DNA of 64,000 nt from Desulfobacteraceae bacterium UBA5616 (GTDB lineage: Bacteria; Desulfobacterota; Desulfobacteria; Desulfobacterales; UBA5616), in assembly GCA_002423615.1 (NCBI GenBank), contig DIKO01000049.1, forward strand, positions 1-64,000, given 5' to 3'. Made by a program: the position numbers and the translations under genes. Under the pieces are notes generated by a model, which ran no database searches, had not been told where the DNA came from, and worked only from the letters and a program-made list of their open reading frames with translations. Each line of letters opens with the position of its first letter. The first letter of the stretch is position 1. Shown here in pieces: positions 44,259 through 51,580 of this stretch.

Positions 44259-44522
44259 TCAATCCGGTAAAGTCGATGTATCGCAGGGATTGTTTCGGAT
44301 ATCCGTGACGATATCCAGAATCTCCTGCCGATATTTTATCGGAGCCAGCAATTACCCGTAACCTTTTTGAAATTGATACAGGCCGTTATAGGCGGTATCG
44401 TGGAAAGAGCGAATATGATGGGGAATGTTATTTTCGGTCAGAAGGGATTCCACCAGATTGGCCTCGATAACATCTTCAATCTGAACGATTTTGACATATG
44501 TCGTCTCAAGAAATTGGTTCAT
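44259..44522 (-). pseudogene. DUF2007-like (putative signal-transducing) protein with in-frame stop
   Basis: On the minus strand from ATG 44522 the frame gives MNQFLETTYVKIVQIEDVIE, then ANLVESLLTENNIPHHIRSF and HDTAYNGLYQFQKGYG, a DUF2007-type pattern, before a TAA at 44354-44352. Reading on in the same frame gives LLAPIKYRQEILDIVTDIR and about ten more residues to a TGA at 44261-44259. The two parts together (about 87 codons) match the usual length and C-terminal ending of such proteins, so the TAA looks like a nonsense mutation. It could also be a sequencing error, or the 56-residue form may be functional. It is just upstream of the aldolase gene. Confidence 0.55.
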
Positions 44523-44768
44523 CCTGGCTTTTCGAGTGACACGGGTTACAAGGCCCCCATAACCTTCCGGAGAGACCGGTGGAAATCCGTTTGAACATCA
44601 TGGGTTCTTATATATCCTTTGGAAGGATCGGCTGTCAAGAACCGATGGCGAAAGAGCGGATGTTAAAATAAGTTGTTAAACCGGAAACAAATATTGTATA
44701 AAAAAAGCTTAATTTCATATCGATTGGGGCAAAAAAGGAAAACAAAATTATTGGCTTCGGATGATTTT

Positions 44769-46634
44769 ATGAAAAAGAAAAGTGTTGTCATCATCTTTTT
44801 ATTGATTTGGGGCGCGATTGCAAGCCTGTATGGCTGCGCCCCGAAAGTGGTTCTCGAACCGATTCCGATGGAATCGCCGCACGACCTTTTTACAAAGGCT
44901 GAAAAATCATTTGAAACAGGAGCCTATGCCGAAGCATGGGCACAGTACGAGTCCTATCTGAATAAGTTTCCCGATTCCCCCATGGCACCCGGGGCACTCA
45001 TGAAAATGGGAAAAATAAAGGCATGGCAGGGGGATTATGAAACCGCCCGGATCTATTTCGAAAGAATTTTAACCGAATATCCGGATACGGTCTTTTTTTC
45101 CGATGCCGGCGTCGAAGTTCTCGAAATGCTGTTTGCGCAGGGCCGGTTCTCGGACTTGATTCATCGCGCAACAGATCTTCCCAAAGAAAGAATGAACCGT
45201 ATCCAGGAGGTCAGGGTTTCCATCCTGGTCGGGGACTCCTTTCTTTCCATGGATCTTCCCATGGAAGCCGTATATTCCTATATGCATGGTTATGAACGGG
45301 CTTCCACAACGGAACGGGAGACAATTGAAACAAAGATCCGGACGGCGCTCTCGAAGTTGAGTGAGACCCAGACCCGGGAACTTGCCGACAGGCTTAAAGA
45401 TCCGGCCCTTCGAGCTCTGGTGGAAGGACCTCGGAAAACGACGGCGTTCAACCGCGAAATTATCGGCTGCCTGTTGCCTCTTTCCGGTCAGTACAAGGAG
45501 TTCGGTCAGAGGGCCCTTAGAGGAATTGAGCTTGCCATGCACCAGTTCGGGTCACGTGGGACGACGCAGTATAAAATGATCGTCAAGGATGCCCAGTCCG
45601 AATCGAGTTCTTCCGTCAAGGGGGTTCAGGAACTTTTCGATGAAAACGCTTCCTGTATTATCGGGCCCATGGTGGAGCCTGTCCCGGCGGTGAAGAAGGC
45701 CCAGGAACTTCAGATACCCATTGTCGCCCTTTCGCAGAAGGAGGGGATTCCGGAAACAGGGGATTATGTTTTTCGTAATTTCATCACTCCCGAAATGCAG
45801 GTGAATACCCTGGTATCCTATGCCATGAACGAACTGGGGGCCGACCGTTTTATCGTCCTTTATCCCAGGGAAAAGTACGGTACGACCTTTATGAACCTTT
45901 TCTGGGAAGAAGTGGTGAAGCAGAATGGGCAGATGGTGGGCTCAGAACCCTACAATCCCGGTCAGACGGATTTTGAAGATTCGCTGAAAAGATTGGAGAA
46001 CCTGTTCCGCTATGCCCCAAGGGGTCTGGATTCAACGGAAGCCGCATCAGTGGGAAGGGGTATCACGGCGAACACGGGCAGGGGATATGAAGGATTTTCC
46101 AATGATGGTGATTCCGAGCATATTCAATACGATAAAGACGGAAACGCTTTTGTTGTTCGTCCTTCCGACGTGCTTTTCATCCCCGATTCATCGAAGTTTG
46201 CAGGCCTGATCATTCCCCAGCTGGCCTACCACGATGTGAATAACGTCATCATTATGGGCACCAACCTCTGGCATTCCGATGAATTGATCAAGATGGCCGG
46301 TCCCTATGCCCAGGGTGCGTTGATCACCGATGGATTTTTCGAACAAAGCCAGTCATTGCAGGTAAGGGAATTCGTTGATGCTTTTGAGCGCATATACGGT
46401 TCAAAACCCGGTTTCTTCGAAGCGATTGCGTACGATACCGCGATGATGCTCTTTAAGGTACTTTCAAATCCGGGCATTCGTAACCGTCAGGATATCCGGG
46501 ATAATCTTCAGAAAATGCCTCATTACAACGGTGTAACCGGCAAAACCGCCTTCAAGGAGAATGGGGATGTGGAAAAAGAGCTGTTTCTGCTTGAGCTGAG
46601 AAACGATAAATTTATTGAAATCAGATCATTCTGA
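44769..46634 (+). CDS. Lipoprotein with TPR and periplasmic-binding-protein (LpoA/Leu-Ile-Val-binding) fold
   Basis: A 621-residue lipoprotein. Its signal sequence is MKKKSVVIIFLLIWGAIASL ending in lipobox LYGC. TPR-like repeats occupy about 40-220 (DLFTKAEKSFETGAYAEAW; KAWQGDYETARIYFERIL). A type I periplasmic-binding domain from about 240 onward includes IGCLLPLSGQYKEFGQRALR, ENASCIIGPMVEPVPAVKKA and IVALSQKEGIPETG. This order matches LpoA-type penicillin-binding-protein activators. It would sit in the outer membrane and might stimulate peptidoglycan synthesis; direct ligand binding is an alternative. The start is ATG 44769; no clear ribosome site precedes it. waaA follows 11 bases later. 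Confidence 0.8.
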   Translation: MKKKSVVIIFLLIWGAIASLYGCAPKVVLEPIPMESPHDLFTKAEKSFETGAYAEAWAQYESYLNKFPDSPMAPGALMKMGKIKAWQGDYETARIYFERILTEYPDTVFFSDAGVEVLEMLFAQGRFSDLIHRATDLPKERMNRIQEVRVSILVGDSFLSMDLPMEAVYSYMHGYERASTTERETIETKIRTALSKLSETQTRELADRLKDPALRALVEGPRKTTAFNREIIGCLLPLSGQYKEFGQRALRGIELAMHQFGSRGTTQYKMIVKDAQSESSSSVKGVQELFDENASCIIGPMVEPVPAVKKAQELQIPIVALSQKEGIPETGDYVFRNFITPEMQVNTLVSYAMNELGADRFIVLYPREKYGTTFMNLFWEEVVKQNGQMVGSEPYNPGQTDFEDSLKRLENLFRYAPRGLDSTEAASVGRGITANTGRGYEGFSNDGDSEHIQYDKDGNAFVVRPSDVLFIPDSSKFAGLIIPQLAYHDVNNVIIMGTNLWHSDELIKMAGPYAQGALITDGFFEQSQSLQVREFVDAFERIYGSKPGFFEAIAYDTAMMLFKVLSNPGIRNRQDIRDNLQKMPHYNGVTGKTAFKENGDVEKELFLLELRNDKFIEIRSF

Positions 46635-46645
46635 GAAAGTAAGCC

Positions 46646-47953
46646 TTGTTCAGGGACATGCCCATAGCCTATTTCGTCTATCGACACCTATCCAGCCTGA
46701 TCTTTTGGATACTTCTGCCCATTTTTAAACTTTATGTTGCAGTCTGCGGGGAACCTTCAGGCAGCTTCAACCAGAGGGTGGGGGATTATAGCCGGGCGGT
46801 TTTAAAAAAATCGTCGGAGAAAAGAATTTGGATTCATGCCGCTTCCGTGGGGGAGGTGGGGGTTGCATCCGTTATCGTGGAAGAAATTCAGCGGCGGATG
46901 CCAGGCTTATCCATTGTTGTATCTACAACCACGCGTACCGGCCAAAAGATTGCCTCTGCGAGACTGCCCCATTCCGTGGATTTGATTCATGCTCCGGTGG
47001 ATTCGGTTTTTGCCGTAAGAAAAGCCCTGGGTCAGATCCGCCCGGATATCCTGGTGTTCGTGGAAACGGAAATCTGGCCCAACTGGATTATGGAAGCATC
47101 GGCCCGGGGAGTCAAAATCCTTTTGATCAACGGAAGGATTTCCGTCCGGTCCGAAAAAAAATATCTGAAAATATCTTCTCTTTTAAGGCCGGTGTTAAAC
47201 ACTTTTTACGGCTTCAGCATGATCCATGAAGAGGATGCCGGTCGTATTTCAGCCATGGGCGCCCCCCGGGAAAAAATTTCCATAAACGGCAATGCCAAAT
47301 ATGACGGCCTGATTCGTGCCCAAAGGACGTTTTGCATAGACCAAGTCCGTAAAACCTATTCCCTGGACGGCGACCAAACGGTTTTTGTCGCCGGGAGTAC
47401 CCGACAGAAAGAAGAAGGGCTGATTCTGGATGCGTATGAAAAAATCCTGGTTGAATTCCCGGATACCGTTCTGTTTATAGTCCCCCGGCACATTGAACGG
47501 GCCCCCGACATCCTGCGGTTGACAATCGGCCGTGGTCATGCGGCCCGGTTGAGGAGCCGGTTTGACGGGAACAATCTGAAAAGAACTTCCCAAGTGGTGA
47601 TTGTGGATACCATCGGCGAGCTTGCCGCCCTTTACGGGGCCGGGACCCTGGCTTTCTGCGGTGGAAGTCTCGTCCCTCTGGGAGGACAAAATCTTTTGGA
47701 AGCCGCTGTATGGGGCAGGCCGGTGTTTTACGGACCCCATATGGAAGACTTCCAGGAAGCCAGGGGTATTGTGGAATCTATTGTGGGGGATGCTTTCCTG
47801 GTTCGAACCAGCGAGGAGCTGGCGGAAAAATCCATAGATTACCTCAAAAACCCGGATAAACGGGAATCAGCAGGGAGAAGTGTTCGAGACGCCTTGCTGC
47901 GGCATCAGGGAGCTGCCGAAAAGTATGCCGAGCTCGTATGCAGGGCATTGTAG
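46646..47953 (+). CDS. waaA: 3-deoxy-D-manno-octulosonic acid (KDO) transferase
   Basis: This 435-residue GT30 glycosyltransferase opens with a membrane-anchoring helix (FVYRHLSSLIFWILLPIFKL). It has RIWIHAASVGEVGVASVIVE with the catalytic Glu, VSTTTRTGQKIA, ETEIWPNWIMEA, ILLINGRISVRSEKKY and, in the second domain, VAGSTRQKEEGLILDAYE and CGGSLVPLGGQNLLEAAVWG. It adds KDO to lipid A precursors at the inner membrane, which marks the host as a lipopolysaccharide-bearing bacterium. The start may be TTG 46646 or ATG 46658. It is coupled to the LpoA-like gene. Confidence 0.9.
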   Translation: MFRDMPIAYFVYRHLSSLIFWILLPIFKLYVAVCGEPSGSFNQRVGDYSRAVLKKSSEKRIWIHAASVGEVGVASVIVEEIQRRMPGLSIVVSTTTRTGQKIASARLPHSVDLIHAPVDSVFAVRKALGQIRPDILVFVETEIWPNWIMEASARGVKILLINGRISVRSEKKYLKISSLLRPVLNTFYGFSMIHEEDAGRISAMGAPREKISINGNAKYDGLIRAQRTFCIDQVRKTYSLDGDQTVFVAGSTRQKEEGLILDAYEKILVEFPDTVLFIVPRHIERAPDILRLTIGRGHAARLRSRFDGNNLKRTSQVVIVDTIGELAALYGAGTLAFCGGSLVPLGGQNLLEAAVWGRPVFYGPHMEDFQEARGIVESIVGDAFLVRTSEELAEKSIDYLKNPDKRESAGRSVRDALLRHQGAAEKYAELVCRAL

Positions 47954-47961
47954 CTCAATAA

Positions 47962-48159
47962 GGGTTTCCGGATCTCAATCAGGAAGGGGGTCGACATGAT
48001 GGGCAGGTTTGGATCGATATGCTCGATCACCGCAACATCCTGTCCCATACCTATGATTCGGATCCCTTCGAGAAGGCTGTCCTGTTCATCCGGGACCGGT
48101 ATTTTCCGGCATTGACTGGTCTTCATGAATGGTTGATGAAAAGGGAGCGGGAGTCATGA
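47962..48159 (+). pseudogene. HEPN-domain (HI0074-type) toxin fragment, N-terminus missing
   Basis: From just after a stop at 47959-47961 the frame reads through GQVWIDMLDHRNILSHTYDS, then DPFEKAVLFIRDRYFPALTG and ends LMKRERES at a TGA (48157-48159). RN-x3-HTYD with the following helix is the C-terminal part of HEPN substrate-binding proteins of MNT/HEPN toxin-antitoxin pairs (Rx4-6H active site). The first half of the domain is absent: the preceding codons show no homology and no proper start. It lies straight after waaA, and its last bases overlap the MNT fragment. Confidence 0.65.
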
Positions 48160-48260
48160 CGGGACGCATGTCCCATTCGGGACTTACCGAACACGAATGG
48201 AATCTCATCGAGGAAGTATTGTCCCGGCACAAGGAGGTTTCCGGGGGTGTTCTCTTCTAA
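48156..48260 (+). pseudogene. MNT nucleotidyltransferase antitoxin fragment, truncated before the catalytic motif
   Basis: The ATG overlaps the HEPN fragment stop (ATGA). It gives MTGRMSHSGLTEHEWNLIEE then VLSRHKEVSGGVLF and ends at TAA. Intact MNT antitoxins continue VLFGSRAKG, the GSx10DxD polymerase motif; here the stop falls exactly before that motif. The arrangement of HEPN then MNT with a four-base overlap is the usual one, so this is a decayed toxin-antitoxin pair rather than two random frames. Confidence 0.6.
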
Positions 48261-48291
48261 TCCAGTGAAAGAGGTTTTAAGGAGGTTCATT

Positions 48292-48804
48292 TCAGGGCAA
48301 ACCCGTCTTGTTTATTTTTTCTACCATGTTCAGGCAGGAGGTTTTGAATTCCTCATATTGGCTTCCCTTCATATCCCCGGTCAGTATCCATTCCAGGGCG
48401 TAGTGAACCCCCAGATAATCGTAGGCCATGACCCCATGCCGGTCACGGAGCCATTCAATGCCTTGTCTGCAAAAGAAACTGAGGCAAATCGGGCTTTTGT
48501 GGGTTTTCAGCATGCATCCCGCCAGGGTATGGTATTCACAGGGGCTGATTCTTTTGATACGGGACAGTGTTTCAGGAGAGCCGAAAAGCAGTTCCCTGCG
48601 GGTTTTCAGCAGTTCAAAAGCAGGGTGATCCAGATCGTATTTTTGATAATAGCGGTCCACACAGCATCCCGGATTCGGGAATTTCTCGTGATCCGGCTCC
48701 AGGATGCAGTGTTTGACGCAATAATCCGTTTCTCTGAACAGTTCGTTCAGGATAGACTCGATTTCAAGATATTTATGAAGGTTCTCCTCGAAAATGCCCT
48801 GCAT
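48292..48804 (-). CDS. Cys-rich hypothetical protein, possible metal-cluster binder
   Basis: A 170-residue protein I do not recognise. It has eight Cys residues (29, 33, 47, 48, 89, 97, 107, 112), several spaced like ligands (DYCVKHC, NPGCCVD, SPCEYHTLAGC, SPICLSFFC), recalling YkgJ-type zinc or iron chelators and iron-sulfur proteins. No transmembrane segment or signal peptide is visible. It is the last gene of the operon with the two acyl-CoA dehydrogenases upstream (31-base gap), so it may accept electrons or assist their flavoproteins. That role is inference. Confidence 0.65.
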   Translation of the reverse strand: MQGIFEENLHKYLEIESILNELFRETDYCVKHCILEPDHEKFPNPGCCVDRYYQKYDLDHPAFELLKTRRELLFGSPETLSRIKRISPCEYHTLAGCMLKTHKSPICLSFFCRQGIEWLRDRHGVMAYDYLGVHYALEWILTGDMKGSQYEEFKTSCLNMVEKINKTGLP

Positions 48805-48835
48805 CTCAAACCTGAACCACCCGAAATTTCCCTGT

Positions 48836-49969
48836 TTACAAACCCAGGGCTTGCGCCACTTTTTCCAGGTGATAAGCCGGGTCCCCGAAGAAGACCTCGC
48901 CGGCCTTGGCCTTGCGATAATAAAGGTGTAGATTCATCTCTTCGCAAAAACCGATGGCCCCATGAATTTGATGGGCCAGGGTGGTTACCTGCCGGGCCGC
49001 TGTTCCGGTCCAGGCCTTGCACATGGAGGCATCTTTCCGGAAGGGCAGGTCCCGGGCGATTTTCCAGGCTGCCTGATAGGTGATGAATCGTGCTCCGTCC
49101 ACATCCAGAACCATGTTGGCCAGGTGATGCTGGACAGCCTGGAAACTGCCGATGGGCCGGTTGAACTGATTGCGTTCCTTGGCGTAAGTAACGGACATGT
49201 CAAAGGCGGTCTGGAGGCAACCCACCAGTTCGGCACACTTGGCAACGACGGCCCGGGCCTGTATCGATTCCAGGATTTCGAATGCGCCGTCAACCGGCCC
49301 CAGGACGTCATTTCCGGAAACCCGGACATGGTCCAGAACGACTTCGCATTGATGGTCATGGGCCAGTGTCTGGATGCGGTTGACCCGGATACCGGGATTC
49401 TTGCCGTTTACGATGAACAGGGTGAGGCCGTTTTTATCCCCGGGGTTTCCTCCGGTCCGGGCCGCGCAGATGATCTTGTCAGCAACATGGGCATTTTCAA
49501 CGAACAACTTGGTACCGGTGAGAACGTAACCGTCCGTATCGGGAGCCGCTTCCATGGCGATGTGGACCGGATCAAAATATTGGCCGGGCTCGGTCAGGGC
49601 GAACGCCGTCAGCAAATTGCCGTCCGCGATCCCGGGCAAAAGCGCTTTTTTCTGGTTTTCGTTTCCAGCCAGGAGGATGGGCATGGCGCCCAGTACGATC
49701 GTTGAGAAAAACGGGCTTGGGCAGTTTACTTCGCCCATGGCCTCCAGCAGGATGGAAAGCTCGATGAAATCGCCGCCGATCCCGTTAAACGACTCGGGAA
49801 TCATAACCCCTGTCCAGCCCAGTCCGGCCATTTTTTTCCACATCCGGGGGAGGTACCCTTTTTCGTCGGATTTTAATTCCCTCAAAAGGGAAGGGGGACA
49901 TTCTTTTTTCAGAAAATCACGGGCCGATTGTTTTAATATTTTTTGCTCTTGGGTGAGATCAAAATCCAT
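48836..49969 (-). CDS. Acyl-CoA dehydrogenase family protein without the usual C-terminal Glu
   Basis: This 377-residue protein has the acyl-CoA dehydrogenase fold: MDFDLTQEQKILKQSARDFL, AGLGWTGVMIPESFNGIGGD, TAFALTEPGQYFDP, QFNRPIGSFQAVQHHLANM and IHGAIGFCEEMNLHLYYRKA. Where normal enzymes show YEGT with the catalytic Glu this one has VFFGDPAYHLEK. It also differs in size and sequence from its upstream neighbour. Such unequal pairs form heteromeric dehydrogenases for steroid or cyclic acyl-CoA side chains in actinobacteria. I infer that it partners the product of 50000-51202. It is 30 bases downstream of that gene. Confidence 0.85.
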   Translation of the reverse strand: MDFDLTQEQKILKQSARDFLKKECPPSLLRELKSDEKGYLPRMWKKMAGLGWTGVMIPESFNGIGGDFIELSILLEAMGEVNCPSPFFSTIVLGAMPILLAGNENQKKALLPGIADGNLLTAFALTEPGQYFDPVHIAMEAAPDTDGYVLTGTKLFVENAHVADKIICAARTGGNPGDKNGLTLFIVNGKNPGIRVNRIQTLAHDHQCEVVLDHVRVSGNDVLGPVDGAFEILESIQARAVVAKCAELVGCLQTAFDMSVTYAKERNQFNRPIGSFQAVQHHLANMVLDVDGARFITYQAAWKIARDLPFRKDASMCKAWTGTAARQVTTLAHQIHGAIGFCEEMNLHLYYRKAKAGEVFFGDPAYHLEKVAQALGL

Positions 49970-49999
49970 TTCAGATTCCTTTTCTGTGCTTGTAGAAGG

Positions 50000-51202
50000 T
50001 TATTTTCTCGGCAATCCCAGACCCCTCTGGGCCACGATATTGCGCTGGATTTCGGAGGAACCCGCACCGACGGTCGCGGAAATGCAGTCCAGGTATCCCT
50101 TGGGGATCATTCCCCGAATGGGCGTCCATGGGGATGGCCCGGTGAGCTGACCGTAGGGGCCCATGATCTCCATGGACATGTCGGCCATTTTACGGCTGAG
50201 TTCGGTACAGATGAGTTTCAAGGCCGAGGCCTCCACGCTGGGTTGCTGTCCCTTGTCCAGCATGTCGGCAGTCCTCCAGAAAAATTTATACGCCACTTCA
50301 AGCCGGGTGGCGAGATAAGCGATCTGTTGCCGAACCTGGACGTTTTCACTCAAGGGCCTTCCGTCCCTTTGAGCGGTTTTAACGTATGCGATGAGTTCCT
50401 CGAGCATTTTGGCGAAAGCGCCGATGCCGACCATCAGCCTCTCGAAATCCAGGGCCAGCATGAGATAGTAAAAGCCCATGTTTTTCTGTCCGATGAGGTT
50501 TCGCTTGGGAACGCGGACATTGTCGAAGAAAACCTCGTTAAAGGAATGGGACCCGAGAATGTTGATCAAGGGACGGATGGTCACCCCGGGGCTCTTGTTG
50601 TCCACGATGAACATGCTCATACCCTTGTGGGGTTTTGCATCCGGGTCGGTTTTGGCGGCGAGCCAGGCGTAATCGGAGAGGTGGGCCGCCGAACTCCAGA
50701 TTTTCTGGCCATTGATGATATAATCGTCCCCATCCTCGATGGCTGTTGTCCTCATGGCGGCCAGGTCACTTCCGGCATCGGGTTCGCTGTAGCCCAGCCA
50801 GAGGTTGATTTCTCCCCTGGCGATCGGGGGAATCCAGTCCTTCTTGTTTTCTTCGGTGCCGAAATGAAGAATGCTGGGCCCGGCAATGCCCGTGGCAATG
50901 CCCATTCCCGGAGCCTTGTAATACATGATCAGGTCTTCGTATATGGCCTGCTCCATGTATGAGTATTGCTTGCCCCCATATTCCTTGGGCCAGGATATGG
51001 TGAGCCATCCTTTCTCAGCCAGCTTGTTCTTGAACGCAATCGCAGTCCGGACCATTTCCGGGTCTTCGTTCAGTTCCATCGAACCATACCCGCCGGGCCA
51101 GTATTTCATGCGGTCCGGCCAGTCGGAGGGGAGTTCGGTCTTGAGAAAATTCAGGACCTCGTTTCTGAAGTCGATCTGTTTTTGCGTAAACTGAAATTCC
51201 AT
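50000..51202 (-). CDS. Acyl-CoA dehydrogenase family protein, likely partner subunit
   Basis: This roughly 400-residue protein starts MEFQFTQKQIDFRNEVLNFL and has SWPKEYGGKQYSYMEQAIY, LGYSEPDAGSDLAAM, YIINGQKIWSSAAHLSDYAW and a C-terminal TVGAGSSEIQRNIVAQRGLG. The start at ATG 51202 has AAAGGGACGCC before it; the frame is open upstream but without a site. A sigma-54 promoter lies 62 bases upstream. It begins the operon of two acyl-CoA dehydrogenases and a Cys-rich protein. The closeness to actinobacterial FadE28/FadE29-like pairs suggests bulky or cyclic acyl-CoA substrates; this is inference. Confidence 0.88.
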   Translation of the reverse strand: MEFQFTQKQIDFRNEVLNFLKTELPSDWPDRMKYWPGGYGSMELNEDPEMVRTAIAFKNKLAEKGWLTISWPKEYGGKQYSYMEQAIYEDLIMYYKAPGMGIATGIAGPSILHFGTEENKKDWIPPIARGEINLWLGYSEPDAGSDLAAMRTTAIEDGDDYIINGQKIWSSAAHLSDYAWLAAKTDPDAKPHKGMSMFIVDNKSPGVTIRPLINILGSHSFNEVFFDNVRVPKRNLIGQKNMGFYYLMLALDFERLMVGIGAFAKMLEELIAYVKTAQRDGRPLSENVQVRQQIAYLATRLEVAYKFFWRTADMLDKGQQPSVEASALKLICTELSRKMADMSMEIMGPYGQLTGPSPWTPIRGMIPKGYLDCISATVGAGSSEIQRNIVAQRGLGLPRK

Positions 51203-51263
51203 GGCGTCCCTTTCTTTTATAAGAGCATATCGATAAATCGGGTTTGTGTGTCTATGAATATAA

Positions 51264-51279
51264 AGCAAAGGCCGTGCCG
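51264..51279 (-). promoter_or_regulatory. Sigma-54 (-24/-12) promoter of the acyl-CoA dehydrogenase operon
   Basis: On the minus strand CGGCACGGCCTTTGCT matches the consensus TGGCACG-N4-TTGCW at every position except the first, with exact GG-N10-GC spacing. It is 62 bases before the dehydrogenase start. A gene for a sigma-54 activator lies nearby at 53195. Confidence 0.75.
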
Positions 51280-51353
51280 TCTACAAATAAAATCTGGATG
51301 TGTTTTGGCAATCAATTGATTTAGCAGTAAATAAGCTATTATTAGGATTGCCG

Positions 51354-51365
51354 AATTACGGTAAC
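51354..51365. promoter_or_regulatory. Possible activator site AATTACGGTAAC
   Basis: The core TTACGGTAA is an odd-centred palindrome about 75 bases upstream of the sigma-54 promoter at 51264. Related sequences occur at 52921-52933 and 60777-60789. One further TTACCGTAA lies inside the NUDIX coding region (about 42444), so chance matches occur. Confidence 0.4.
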
Positions 51366-51490
51366 AGGCCGGTTGAATGGGAAAAGCATGTCGGGAAACC
51401 GTCTTAAATAGGCCGGTATGCCGACACTCATGGTCCGGTAAAGGCGTTTTGGGAAGGTTGTGCGATTGAATTTAACACCGGAATGGAATG

Positions 51491-51530
51491 GGTTCCCCGT
51501 CGTGCCCGGTGTCGGGCATGACGGGGAACC
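51491..51530 (-). terminator. Long hairpin after DUF1329 copy 2
   Basis: An 18-bp stem (51491-51508 with 51513-51530, one G-U pair) and a 4-nt loop lie 50 bases after the DUF1329 stop on the minus strand. There is no T-run. Its inner arm contains CGGGCATGAC, shared with the hairpin at 57002-57049. The rest of the 51280-51580 stretch shows no gene. Confidence 0.55.
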
Positions 51531-51580
51531 TGATTCTCATGCAATTTTGAGGATTTAAATCCGGACAGGTGGTGAGAAGA

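Noticed and set aside
44367..44594. A plus-strand frame of about 75 codons.
   Set aside because: It is the antisense of the DUF2007-like gene, which has a family pattern on the minus strand.
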